From Septoria linicola (lineage: Eukaryota; Ascomycota; Dothideomycetes; Mycosphaerellales; Mycosphaerellaceae), in the NCBI GenBank assembly GCA_024114885.1, contig CP099426.1, positions 1,488,001 through 1,552,000 of the forward strand: a DNA stretch of 64,000 nt. Reading direction: 5' to 3'. Within the stretch, counting starts at the first letter, position 1. The number at the start of each line of letters is the position of its first letter. This document shows, one piece after another, positions 35,201 through 44,869 of this stretch. The position numbers and the translations under genes were made by a program. The notes below the pieces were generated by a model. It searched no databases, was not told the DNA's origin, and was given only the letters and a program-made list of their open reading frames with translations.

Positions 35201-35672
35201 CAGCCTTTCTCTTGCCCTTGCCCGCATGTGCAATGGGCAGGACATTGACAATACCTTCGTAGCACTCCAAGGTCATGAAGCGCGCAGTGGGGTCAATGTG
35301 CACTCTGTCGCCTGTTTGGCTGTCTCTAGCACTCTTTTCGGCAATGTCGACCATGCTCTTCTCCGTTCGCAACTGCTTCTTCTCGGCGTCCCAGCTCAGG
35401 GTGAAGTAGTGATATCGATCTGTACCGACAAAGAGGTGGTCGGTGTCGCTGGTTGCAGGCTTGAGCCTCTGCAGCATGGTGACTTTGCCATACAGTGCTC
35501 TTGTGTGCTGCAGAATCAGCGTCGGGTCGGCAGGCTGCTGAGGATTGGGAGCCCATATTTGCAGTCGATTCGCCTTTGCCACAATCAAATCTTGGGCGTC
35601 TGGAGCAGTAAAGGACAGCTTGATGGCATGCCGGACACTCGAAGGTCGATGGATTGGGGCGAGATATGCCAT
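32232..35672 (-). CDS. DDB1: DNA damage-binding protein 1 (DDB1) homologue
   Basis: Adaptor of CUL4 ubiquitin ligases, nuclear. Intronless 1146-codon frame from ATG 35672, close to the usual 1090-1140 aa. The N-terminus AYLAPIHRPSSVRHAI and the C-terminal block (LLMRLQGKLADMVKS...FVDGELVEQFLYL) match the MMS1/DDB1/CPSF-A family, with beta-propeller-type sequence throughout. DDB1 is favoured over the related Rse1 or Cft1 by length and by the C-terminal helices. It would act in nucleotide excision repair and in cullin-directed turnover; in S. pombe DDB1 also works with the Clr4 complex family of functions through the related Rik1. The 3' fifth of the gene shows a sharp strand-composition switch. 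Confidence 0.9.
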   Translation of the reverse strand: MAYLAPIHRPSSVRHAIKLSFTAPDAQDLIVAKANRLQIWAPNPQQPADPTLILQHTRALYGKVTMLQRLKPATSDTDHLFVGTDRYHYFTLSWDAEKKQLRTEKSMVDIAEKSARDSQTGDRVHIDPTARFMTLECYEGIVNVLPIAHAGKGKRKAADNEIGELGDPIPVRIPELFVRSSCFLHKRQAGTKVADPVFAVLHEDSQNKLRVKVRELEYQPSLRPNEEPATAELEKGSDVEGHIEIGASHLIPLPAPTYGFLIVGETSISYVDEWKNEIIDTQPLDEATIFVAWCQIDEQRFVLADDYGKLYLLMVQQKPDGEYQSHQIDVLGETSRASTLVYLDEGRVFVGSHQGDSQIIQISPRRIEVVQTFSNIAPILDFTIMDMGNRSADAPVNEFSSGQARIVTGSGAFKDGSLRSVRSGVGLEDKGSLGDLGEPISAVFSLRSSASAATTDTLIASFVSHSSAIVFSEDGDIEAREEYRGFDLSQSTLHASNLSNGRALQVTSSAVLLTDADGGMVTDRWDAPTGTSISAVSAEGDKVLVSLGGAALVLLDLSGASIAVQAQREFGSDEQVSCIALSSALPGACVAGFWKDSKVSVLSSSDLQAIATERVAEDDSLAVPRSLIVANILPNQPATLFIGLADGNVVTYSVESPQQPFSARKSIILGTQQANFAVLPRADGLQNVFATCEHPSLIYGSEGRMVYSAVTADSATSICSFDSFGDYANSIAIATGSELKLASVDEERTTHVQDLPVNETVRRIAYSADLKAFGLGCIKRTLAHGVEEVQSHFKLVDEVAFQQLDSWPLNEDELVESVIRCQLDDGSGDEAERFVVGTAYLDDQDPNKARGRIIVFEVTEDRRIKLVTELAVKGACRCLAMCQGRIVAALVKTVVILAYEFAPPKSSPQLVKKASYRTATAPIDISVTSDIIAVSDLMKSLSIIKYTPGRIGVPDSLTEVARHFETLWGTAVAPIGANSYLQSDAEGNLIVLEHDVSGFSAEDRRRLRVTSEINLGEMVNRIRPVSVTPTPNAIVIPKAFVATVEGSVYVFATIVQEQQDLLMRLQGKLADMVKSPGLVRFGKYRGFKTQVRDMSEEGPVRFVDGELVEQFLYLSDELQEEVVKDLRGGVDLEGLKGLVEGLRRVR

Positions 35673-36952
35673 GATGCCGGCGAGATGTGGTGGATTGTGG
35701 CAACGTCCTTTTCTGCAACACTTCTCAATGGGTGTCGTTATCTGCCGATCATGTCTTGATCAATCCGCTTTCTTTCCGGCCGAAAGTAGAGTTGCAGTGG
35801 TGGTCGTAAAAAGTGAAGTGAGAGTGCTATCGTCACAGCAGCTCGAGCTCGACGCGGGTCATCCATCCATCAATCCATCGCGTCGTCGCGCATCAAAAGT
35901 GGAGCCGAGGCGAGCGACACTTGCTCTTTGCTCTTCCCTCTTCCACAAACCACAATATTACATACACCTACGAAATCAAGTCTGCTGGCATACAATTGCA
36001 TGGCACACGATGGTGCGCAAGTCGCCTGATCATGTTTGCTAAGTCTTTGCGGAAAAGTCCACCTCTGACGGTCTGGCCTCTACACAATTCGCCGGGACTC
36101 GAGCAAGCAGGAGAGAAAGCGTACACGAGGTCATGCGTACGACTGCATAGTGCTCTCGGTCTGATGGGCAGCTTTTTCTTTGGGCCTGGAGCACGATCTC
36201 GTTCGAGCCTTGACGTTGTGTTATACGACAGTCTAACTTACTTCTCTGTCTGTCCCCCAGATTGGGCTTGGCATACATGCTGTCGAAATGCCTGGTGGAC
36301 AGTCAGACGACATCTACAGGAGCTCTTCTCGACTACGCAGCTTACCATCAAACTGCCTAGTGTGTTCGACACTCAATAGATCAGCTTATACCTGGTATTA
36401 GTGAGAGACCGGCCACCGCTGCAATTGTGGTGGGCTTCTATAATCTGAAGGCTGGCTACAATCATGTGCTCTGGACAATTGCCAGCGATCCTCGACGGGA
36501 TCTGCTACTGGCCGCTGCGAAGAAAGGTACGTCAGGCTCATACTTGAGCATCAATACCATTTTGATCATGTACCCATGCTGTACACGCCAGGATCCGGCC
36601 AAGATCTCCATGATGGTTCTCTTCACTCTCAACTTGAGCAAAGCTAGACCTCCTTGAACCCGCTTCAACACCCAAGCCTTCCATACCGTGAAGTATCTCT
36701 GCCAATCACGTTGGCACACCTTGCGGATCGGTACAAACGCCAGACCTTCCAGAGAGGACTAGTCGTTCATGCTGCGCCACTAGCAGTTCCAGCAGCTTGG
36801 ACACTGTTGGAGATAGCTGTGGCTCTGCCAGTCGAGACGATACAATCATATCCTTGTCTGAGCAAGCTTCAATGAAGTTCCGGCACTTGGGCAATGTGGC
36901 AGAGGCCAAGTGTTCCTTATGGCTTACGAGCTGACTGCAGCACTTCTTGACC
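35673..36952. other. 1.28-kb intergenic region, DDB1 promoter and GT25 3' side
   Basis: Holds the DDB1 promoter and, at about 35888-36060, a degenerate copy of the RPC37 gene's 5' end (listed separately). From 36060 to 36952 I see only short chance frames. Confidence 0.55.
35888..36060 (+). pseudogene. Degenerate copy of the RPC37 5' region (leader, 7-nt exon, intron start)
   Basis: Aligns by eye with 38936-39098. Shared blocks in the same order and spacing are AGTGGAGCCGAGG, then about 100-112 bases later GCACACGATGG.GCG.AAGTC with GCCTGA directly after it, then TTTGCT.AGTCT.TGCGGAA. The copy's ATG is at 36010, and the intact gene's GTAAGT donor is GCAAGT here. No RPC37 body follows, so it is a fragment. 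Confidence 0.75.
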
Positions 36953-38378
36953 TCACTTAATCTCCTTGTAGTTGTCGATGTAGTCTGTCGCTCCCTTCAG
37001 CAACTGATCGAAGTTGACCCTCGTTGCCCAGCGTATATTCACTGAAGCCGGGACGTCATTCCATCCTTGGTCGCCAGGGTCAGATGGATTTTCAGATCCA
37101 GAAATGTCACTGAACGTCCACCTGGGTGCAACAGGCCGGTGGTGGTTGAACAGCGCAGGCTGTGGAGACAAGCAAGTCATCAGCGCTCTGCCGTCCACTC
37201 CATCGCAGGCAGATCGATACATCATATCGATTGGCCCGGAAACCTTATGAATTCCAATTTCATATAGCAGACGGCGTGCTCCGGCCTGGGAAAGACCATA
37301 GCCCAGTGTACACGTATTCACCCGCGATCTCGCAACGACGCGCGTGTAGTCAGGGTACTCATCAAGAAGCTGCGAGTCCCCAAACTCGATATTGATCTGC
37401 TTACGCTCTGGCACGGTGGTATCATTCGGAATGATGGCTCGACCAAGCGGCACATTCTTATCGGCGGCCCATGGAAACCGGCAACCACAATGGCCCAACC
37501 ACAACATGTCCCAGCGATCAAGATCGCCATATGGAGATGTCGAGGGCTGGCCCGTAACTGCTGCGCCGATGTCGAAATCTGTGCTTACTTGGTGCTCCTC
37601 ATTTGGCTGGGGCCAAGTGGGATCGAGGAATTTGTTGGTAGTTCCGGCTAGTGGTTGGATTAAAAGTCTTGACGCTCTTGCGAAGTCGCGCATTTGTGAT
37701 TTGATTCGAATGTCCCAGTCTGCATCGTCTTCGAGGACGAGAGCCGAGGAGATGTTTTGGTGTACGATCCTGACTATGCATCAGTAAGATGTATACATGG
37801 ATTTGTATACGATCACAATCTTTAAGTATCACAAGCAATACGCAAGCCCAATCTGATATCGCAGCAGAGTCGCTGGGTCCAGTGGCTGCGGCTGCGCTTT
37901 CATCATCGCAAAGCAGACTCACCTCTCAACAACATTCAAATGAGACCTCCACGCCCCAACACCTCCTGGATTCAAATTGATCTCTTTGGCACCTGGCGGC
38001 GCTGCTTTTGCATCAACATGAGTCGCAGCTTCAACGAATTCAACTTCGAGTCCCGTCAACGCTGCAGCTAATGCTGCCGCATCGCGACGATCTGTTCTCG
38101 AAGCAAGATTGATGATGAAGATTTTCTGGAACTGTTTTCAAATGTCAGAAAGTCTTTCGTGCGGCTGGGCGGTTTTGTGGGAGATGTACCCCGAGCGTCG
38201 CGTTAGATATATCGTCTAGTAGATCATGCCGCAATTGCTTATCACTGAAGGCCGCGGCTGACGAAGTGTGCTGTGGCAGTGCTATTTGAGCATTCTTGTA
38301 GCTGAAGAACAGCAGTATGGTTATTGCGAGGCTACTACAGACGGTCAGCACCCGGCGTAGAGACCATCCACCAGACAT
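36953..38378 (-). CDS. Glycosyltransferase family 25-like type II membrane protein
   Basis: Exons 38378-38190, 38125-37923 and 37769-36953 (introns 64 and 153 bp) give 402 aa. A single signal-anchor (about residues 10-27, VLTVCSSLAITILLFFS) indicates a Golgi or ER type II protein. The catalytic region opens with KIFIINLASRTDRRD, then GVGAWRSHLNVVE, then the ALVLEDDADWD metal-binding acidic motif, followed by the CTLGYGLS and IDMMY stretches. These are hallmarks of the GT25/LPS-glycosyltransferase fold (LgtB/procollagen galactosyltransferase type). Donor and acceptor sugars cannot be read. The 153-bp intron is the longest in this window. Confidence 0.87.
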
Positions 38379-39043
38379 TGACTCTGCAGAAGCAACGATA
38401 CTCTGCTCGTGCGTTCTATCGTGACAATTGAGGGTGCGCAAAACGATAGGTGAATGTACCAAAAGTGCAAAGGTCGCATCAATGTCAGTATCACGGTATG
38501 GACACACCCCTTTACCTACACCATTCCTTCCTCCGTAACGCGTGTACAAGAAGCGTGCACTAGTTCCATTGCAGACAAAATCCACGCTTCTGTAAAGTAT
38601 ATGGGTATCGCAACGAGCGTTGGTTGGCTGTCTTGGCGCCACTCGATTTAGTGAACCTGCTGAAAAAAGAACCGCGAGACTGCCAGATTAGATGTATTGG
38701 TCGTCAGTAGAACGCACCAATGTGAAGAGTATGGCAAACTATTCATGCACAATGTAGACCTGCGGGTTCGCCAAACTACTTGTACAAAAATGTGACTGCG
38801 CGTGCCAGGGCCAACACCATCTCCTGGATTAGTCCACAGCGATATTGAAATCGCTTTTCACGAGGTGTCTTGCGGCGTTGAGATAGGACAGTCGTGACTT
38901 CTGAGTCGTGGTTGTTGCACTGCTGCAGAGACCAAACGCGTCAGTGGAGCCGAGGTGGACGGCATTTCAGAGCTGCACTTTTTCTACCACCAGATCATCA
39001 ACTTCTTCTACAACAACTCGCTGCCACATCTGTATAGCACACG
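38379..39043. other. Divergent intergenic region GT25 / RPC37
   Basis: Promoters of two divergent genes. The last 110 bases are the intact version of the sequence duplicated near 35.9 kb. No gene seen. Confidence 0.55.
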
Positions 39044-40165
39044 ATGGCGCGTAAGTCGCCTGAAGATCCTTTGCTCAGTCTCTGCGGAAGAGACTTCCGA
39101 ACTCCACACTAACACGATCATGTCAACATAGCCGCCCAAATGGACGAAGACCCAGTCATCGCAGAATACGATGTCTACCTCACTCCAGCACTGCAGGAGC
39201 AGATCTTACTGCTGCAATATCCCAATCGACCTCGAAACCGACCATACAACAGCCAGTATGGCGCCACTCCACACGACATGCGCATCAAACCAAAATCTGG
39301 ATTTGTCGAAGTCGACGTCAAGCTGAACAGCAACCACAACTTCAACAAATACATGGGTCTCAAGTGGGGAGATGCTTCCAACGCCTCCAAACAGCTGCAC
39401 AATGCATCCGGCACATTTGGGCCTGCTGCTGGTCTGTCGGGCGCGAAACCACGAAACGCGAGGAGAGATGGTCCTCTCAAAGACACAGCACAACGAGACG
39501 TGGACCTCGAGAACGATCTGCAGTCCTTCCGAGAAGCAGAGCAGGAGCACCGTGTCCACGCCGCACAGACTCTCGGCGGCCAGATCATCCGACACGACGA
39601 TGAGCTGGATGCTGGCAAACCTCACTACTTTGTCGGCGCTTTCCAGGGCGACCAACTCCACCTCACCAAAATCGACGGCACCGTGCAGATGCGGCCCAAC
39701 TTCCACCACCTCGATGCCGAAGAGGAGAGAGCTCGCATCTCTGCCTCGCGAGCACAAGCCGACGCTGCTGGTCCCAAGCCTGCTCAGACTCCACAAAGTG
39801 TGCTTAGACAGCTCAAAGAACAGAAGGAGCAGGCCAACAGAGAACCCACCTTGGAGGAGAAGCTGAAAGCAATCCTCACTGCCGCCGAGGCCGAGAAGTG
39901 GATACGTATGGAATACATCGACGATGAGGATCCTCAGGCCTACGAAGAGTTCAACGAGAAACTGAAAATTGGGGACGTGGAGAAGGTGCCGCATCTGAAG
40001 AGTCAGATGGATAACGACGCTTTCCTGGACGCCATCAGTTTGCCTAGAGATGGAAGTCCGACCAGGCGGAGGAAGAGGGCACCCAGACGAAAGCAGAATC
40101 AGGAACAGATTGATATTTCCGACGACGATGCCGACGATGAGATGGCTGGTGTGCAGGCTGGGTGA
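39044..40165 (+). CDS. RPC37: DNA-directed RNA polymerase III subunit RPC5/Rpc37
   Basis: Subunit of the Pol III initiation/termination module with Rpc53. A 7-nt first coding exon (39044-39050, ATGGCGC) is joined across an 81-bp intron to 39132-40165, giving 346 aa beginning MAPAQMDEDPV. The N-terminal block DPVIAEYDVYL...LLQYPNRP and the following VKLNSNHNFNKYMGLKWG are the RPC5/Sin family core. The C-terminal half is helical and charged, ending in a basic RRRKRAPRRK patch and an acidic tail. If the splice is wrong the next ATG, at 39140, loses only five residues. A degenerate copy of this gene's 5' end lies 3 kb upstream. Confidence 0.85.
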
Positions 40166-40286
40166 AGCGTCGCATTTGCTGATATGCCGAGATGCTGCAT
40201 TGTTGCAGATGACGAGAAGCTCGGGCGCGAGGACTCGCAACATGCTAAGCGCAGCCCTTATCTCTGCTCTGGCTCAAATCCGTGCC

Positions 40287-41233
40287 TCAATATGTTGCCG
40301 GCATCTGGCCCAAACGCCCTCCATCTGACAGCAAGACAAACCCGTTCAGATATGCTCCGGCTCGCGATGTCAGGAAGAGGATGTTGCCTCGCATGTCTTC
40401 CTCGGTACCAAACCTACCAGCAGGTATTGTGCCAACATTGAATCCTGGTCTGTCGGTCACACCTTCCGTCATTTCGCCTGGAGAACAGTCAGCTCCTGTC
40501 TGTGTTTGTGTCGGGAAGACACTTACTTGGATAGATCCCAGGAGCCACAGCATTCACTCGGATCTGGTACTTGGCCAGGAATGTGCTGAAGAGCTTCGTG
40601 AGCTGGACAATGGCTGCTTTCGAAGGTATGTACCTTTGATCACAGTTAGCATCGCCCCAGGTTATATACATATTTCCAAACTCACGCAGCTCCGGTAGTC
40701 AGAGCTCTGGTCAGTCCCGCAAGCGATGCCGTGAAGATGACCTGACTCTGTATTCCTTCTCGGTTCCCGGCCTTGTTGCCAGCATCTAGCAGCTCCAAGA
40801 AGGCAACCATGGTGAAGAACGCGCCAGTGTTGTTCACCGCAAAGACATTGTTGATGGCATCAGAATCGTACGACCACAAATGCTCCTGCACCTGCGCTAT
40901 TGTCGGATTCTGCTGCAAAGATTGTATCGAAGGCCCAGCAACTCCGCTGTTCACAGCCAGAACGTTGATGTAGCCCATATCTGCTTTCACCTGGTCCGCT
41001 ATAGCTTTGAGAGACTCCTTGTCGGTTACATCTCCAGTCAGCGGAATGATGTTCTCGAATCCGAATGCCGTTTCTTGCAATTTGTCGAGTCTCCTCCCAA
41101 CCACAAACACCTTTCTGGCACCCTGGTCCGCGAGAGCTCTGGCCATCATCCGTCCCAGTCCACTTCCGCCACCGGTGATGACGGCGACGAGGCCGTTCAC
41201 CTTGAACAGATCATCGTTGCTGGTTCCAGTCAT
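40287..41233 (-). CDS. Short-chain dehydrogenase/reductase
   Basis: NAD(P)-dependent classical SDR. Exons 41233-40686, 40633-40527 and 40477-40287 (introns 52 and 49 bp) give 281 aa. Cofactor glycine loop TGGGSGLG, the D-V acidic loop (LTGDVTDKES), the LAVNSGVAG strand in place of NNAG, catalytic Ser in FTASLAG and the YIPSK pair split from exon 1 by intron 1, then RVNAVAPG. The C-terminus ends with LLSDGGRLGQ. Cytosolic. Substrate unknown; similar proteins are often called polyketide- or gluconate-type reductases without proof. Confidence 0.88.
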
Positions 41234-41678
41234 CTTGTTAGAGTAAATCACACGCAGGTGCTGAGGAGAATAAAGCTATGGCGATCTCAAGGAATTGTTC
41301 TATGACTACTTATCTGGTCGGAAAGCCATACGAAGTGATCGTTCCACAGTATTGTCATCATACTGGGTCATCCGGCAAAATCCAAAATCGCGGCAGCGCT
41401 GATTTGTAAGCTAGTACATAACACGAGTCTCCATCAAGAGTTGCGAAGCACTGCAACTACAGAGCACTTGTGGATTACAAGTCATTGCCTCGCTTCTTTT
41501 GAAACATCAGTAATCGCAGACTAGATGGATCTCGGGAAGAGTTTCGCCGATGCCGGATACCCCGCATGCCCAGTCAGCCATGGTAGGAGCAGACACTCAA
41601 TTGATACCACTTACGTTCTACAGCCTTGCAGGCTGAGAGCAGGATAAGGCACGACCTGTCAACGAACTCTCAAACGTC
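41234..41678. other. Divergent intergenic region SDR / CoA-transferase
   Basis: Promoter region of two divergent genes. No gene or repeat recognised. Confidence 0.5.
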
Positions 41679-43028
41679 ATGCCTAAAGCCAAGCTTCGCA
41701 TGTTCACATCCGGCTTGTGCCCCACATTGACAAAGCCAGCATCACTTGCAACAACACGAGCATTACTCACTCACCACAATGTGCTATTAGCAAGTCGGCT
41801 TCCTTCGCGAGCGTCCTGTGCATCCACCGCTTTCAGAGACAAAGATGCCTCAGCATCATCAGACAAGTCCTCCAACCTGCCCCTCTCCGGCCTCCTCGTT
41901 GTCTCCCTCGAACAAGCAATCGCCGGCCCCTTCTGCACCCGCCAACTAGCAGACCTCGGGGCCCGCGTCATCAAGATAGAGCGTCCTGGCACCGGCGACT
42001 TCAATCGCCACCACGACACCCGCGTCAACGGCCTCTGCAGCCACTTCGTCTGGACAAACCGCAGCAAAGAGTCCCTCACTCTCGACCTCAAATCCCCCTC
42101 CGACCTGTCCTTCCTCAAAACCAAACTCCTCCCCAAAGCAGACATCTTCCTCCAAAACCTCGCCCCTGGCGCTACCCAGCGCATGGGCCTCGACTACGCC
42201 TCTCTCTCCCCAAAACACCCCAGTCTCATCGTCTGCGACATATCAGGCTACGGCTCCACGGGGCCCTACAAACACAAAAAAGCCTACGACCTCCTCATCC
42301 AAGCCGAATCCGGCTTCTTGTCTATCACCGGAACCCCCGATGGCCAACCCGCCAAATCGGGAATCAGCATCGCCGACATCGCCGCCGGCGTCACAGCTTC
42401 CCAGTCCATCCTCGCCGCTATCCTCGCGCGCTCGCGCAACGGCGGGAAAGGCTGTAGACTCGATATCAGCATGCTAGAGAGTCTGGCGGAGTGGATGTCG
42501 TTTCCTTTATACTACGCATATGAGGGACAGAGTGCGCCAAAAATGGCGGGCGCGGAACATGCGAGTATATATCCTTATGGACCTTTTAAAACTGGAGGAG
42601 ATGGAGGCACGGTGATGTTGGGAATGCAGAATGAGAGGGAGTGGGAGAGGTTTTGTAGAGAGGTGTTAGGGAAGGAGGAATTGCTAGGAGACAAGAGGTT
42701 TGAGAGTACGGCCCTGCGCTCCGAGAATAGGGTTGCGTTGAAGGGGATTATTGAGGATGTTTTTAGTGGTCTGACGAGTGGGGAGGTGTTGGAGAGGTTA
42801 GAGAGGGCTGGGGTGGCGAATGCGAAGGTTAGGGATATGGAGGGGTTGCGGGGGCACGATCAGTTGGCTGCCAGGGGGAAGTGGACGGAAGTTGAGACGG
42901 AGGTGGGGAGAGTGAAGGCTTTGAAGCCGGCGGGGATGGCGGATGGGGTGGAGGGGAGGATGGAGAAGATTCCGAAAATTGGTGAGCATAGTGAGAGGAT
43001 TTTTAGGGAGTTTGGGGGTGAGCGGTAA
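41679..43028 (+). CDS. Type III CoA-transferase (CaiB/BaiF family), probably mitochondrial
   Basis: Intronless, 449 aa. The first 45 residues are basic, Ser/Thr/Ala-rich and lack acids, like a mitochondrial presequence. The CaiB core begins at LPLSGLLVVSLEQAIAGP, followed by LGARVIKIERPGTGD. The catalytic aspartate lies in KKAYDLLIQAESG. ITGTPDGQPAKSG and the DISMLESLAEWM stretch complete the family pattern. The length and presequence fit succinyl-CoA:glutarate CoA-transferase (SUGCT type) better than alpha-methylacyl-CoA racemase, but the substrate is inferred only. Codon third positions switch abruptly from C-rich (to about 42470) to G-rich (after about 42480). Confidence 0.88.
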   Translation: MPKAKLRMFTSGLCPTLTKPASLATTRALLTHHNVLLASRLPSRASCASTAFRDKDASASSDKSSNLPLSGLLVVSLEQAIAGPFCTRQLADLGARVIKIERPGTGDFNRHHDTRVNGLCSHFVWTNRSKESLTLDLKSPSDLSFLKTKLLPKADIFLQNLAPGATQRMGLDYASLSPKHPSLIVCDISGYGSTGPYKHKKAYDLLIQAESGFLSITGTPDGQPAKSGISIADIAAGVTASQSILAAILARSRNGGKGCRLDISMLESLAEWMSFPLYYAYEGQSAPKMAGAEHASIYPYGPFKTGGDGGTVMLGMQNEREWERFCREVLGKEELLGDKRFESTALRSENRVALKGIIEDVFSGLTSGEVLERLERAGVANAKVRDMEGLRGHDQLAARGKWTEVETEVGRVKALKPAGMADGVEGRMEKIPKIGEHSERIFREFGGER

Positions 43029-43189
43029 CACAATTCTACATTGCTCTATCATGAAATTAGTACATCCCATGTGCTCAGACTTCTAAGAGCGAATCGCTGA
43101 TTCGTCTTCGAGCGATTATGTAGCTAACACACTGCTACTAAAGCTCATCTTGATCAAAACACGTCAGCAGCCCAACTTGACTAATTGTT

Positions 43190-44203
43190 TCACTCATCAA
43201 ACCTCGCAATCAGCACATCCATCTGCTCCTCCACATTCTTCAACCCCTTGATAACATTCTCATCCGGCCCCTTCCCAGGCGTCCACGCCGCATGCGCAAA
43301 ATCAATCATCTTCACCCGATGCGTCGTCGGCCTTTCTTCCTCCTCATCATCCTCCTCATCAACACTCTTCTTCAACTCAAACGACGTTGGCGCCCTCTCA
43401 TCCACCCTCGGCGTCTTGGGAGGATTACCCATCAGTGTATCCAACGCTTCTGTATCGCCTTCATACACAATTAATATGCTCGCGCTGTACATTCGCGATT
43501 CCGAGCGCTCGAGGCTGTGCCGGGCTTTTGTGATTTCTGCGAGGATGGTTTCGAGGAGTTGGCGTGCGTCGTCTTTGCTTACGCCTGCGGAGAGGCCGGC
43601 GAAGAATGTGGCGAAGCCGGAGTTGACGTTGGAGGAGGTGAATTGGCGGCCGTAGAACTTGTCGTAGGTGTCGTAGGACTGGCCGTTCCAGACTTTCATG
43701 CCTGCGATGCGGAAGTTGAGAGAGCCGCTAGTGGTTTCGCTGGCGACTTTGTCGAGGCGTTCGGCCTTCTCAGGCTTAGTCCTGTCCGGGTCATAGAGAA
43801 TTGCACCGAGCTTGAGGTCGAGCACGTTGGGCTTTTTGAAGCCGGCTTCGAGGTTTTCGAGCACGATTGCGGTTTGCGTGTCGAGGGCTTTGCCGTGGAG
43901 GAGATTCTTGTCTTTTTGCTCTTGTGTGAGTTCTGGCTCGTGTGTGGCTGTCACGTCTGGGATGGCTGCAGGCGCGCCAAGAGTTAAGGTTCCCATGAAT
44001 GTTGGCATCAATTCGTAGAATTTCGGGTGATTTTGTAGCGATTCTTGGTAGAACGCGACTTCGGCATCTGTGCAGGGCTTGATGATGAGCTCGCCGGATT
44101 CATCTGACAGTACTCCATCGTGACCAGCGGCGGCGTGCTCAAAGGCTTTCAGCTTGGCTTGATCGAGTTGCGTCTTCTGTTGGAATTGGTTCGGTGATGC
44201 CAT
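43190..44203 (-). CDS. ARG82: Inositol polyphosphate multikinase (Arg82/IPMK family)
   Basis: Phosphorylates inositol phosphates and in yeast also scaffolds arginine and phosphate regulation in the nucleus. ATG at 44203 gives 337 aa, a usual length. The frame stays open upstream to 44455 but that part looks like leader sequence. Diagnostic inositol-binding motif PNVLDLKLG (P125, D129, K131, G133), the SLNFRIAG block (compare SLRI), and DFAHA near the C-terminus as the metal-binding Asp. An acidic EEDDEEEE loop precedes DFAHA. No intron. Strand composition switches near the 3' end as in its neighbour. Confidence 0.88.
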   Translation of the reverse strand: MASPNQFQQKTQLDQAKLKAFEHAAAGHDGVLSDESGELIIKPCTDAEVAFYQESLQNHPKFYELMPTFMGTLTLGAPAAIPDVTATHEPELTQEQKDKNLLHGKALDTQTAIVLENLEAGFKKPNVLDLKLGAILYDPDRTKPEKAERLDKVASETTSGSLNFRIAGMKVWNGQSYDTYDKFYGRQFTSSNVNSGFATFFAGLSAGVSKDDARQLLETILAEITKARHSLERSESRMYSASILIVYEGDTEALDTLMGNPPKTPRVDERAPTSFELKKSVDEEDDEEEERPTTHRVKMIDFAHAAWTPGKGPDENVIKGLKNVEEQMDVLIARFDE

Positions 44204-44869
44204 CTTGCTTCTGTCGCTGCTGTATAATGGTTTGGTCTTCTCTTTGCGAGGTGTTGCGAGTGGGTTCGATGGCAAAGAAACGAGGTGAAACTTAGGTTGG
44301 CTGAGAAGCTTAGGGCGACTGATGTGAGGTTGAGCATTGGCATTGGCAGGAACAGCCCCACTTCTGTCCTTCCCGCTCTTGCCAAGGCAGTGTGCCGCCG
44401 CTACCGGGATCAATGTGGTAAGTGAACGTTCCTGAAACATCATGTCAAATGTCAATATGGCTATACTGCTGCAAAGATGGAGGACTATGCTAAGGCTATA
44501 TGTCTCGATAGTAGCGGTCTGTCTATGAAGTCTCCATCCCGCTCATGTGCTCTCCTCTCACAAGTCTTGGCACCAATTGACATCATCACGACGCTGACAT
44601 GCGCTGGCCGTTTCGGCTTCAGCGATTATCGCGGCTCTGCCATCGCTTCACCGCTGTCATTAGCAACACGCGTGGGCATGCCCTTCCGCCGATATATATG
44701 TCGTCAGAATGTCGGCAATTGCAGTTACTTGTGGGACTACTGCTGCCTTTCACTATTTGCTGGAAAGGCGAGCCTTGGAAAGACATGATAGGCCTGGGGT
44801 TGATAGGCGTTTGAGCTGCCGGAAATACAAGTGGGTACATCAGCTGGTCCTCATCCGGCTATGTCGTGG
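44204..44869. other. Intergenic, IPMK promoter
   Basis: Contains the IPMK leader/promoter and the 3' flank of the two-TM orphan. Nothing else recognised. Confidence 0.5.

Noticed and set aside
36427..36657. 76-codon open frame between DDB1 and GT25
   Set aside because: No homology pattern, no splice context, length within chance expectation.
39206..40243. Long antisense open frame opposite RPC37
   Set aside because: It mirrors the codon pattern of the well-supported sense gene and has no recognisable product.
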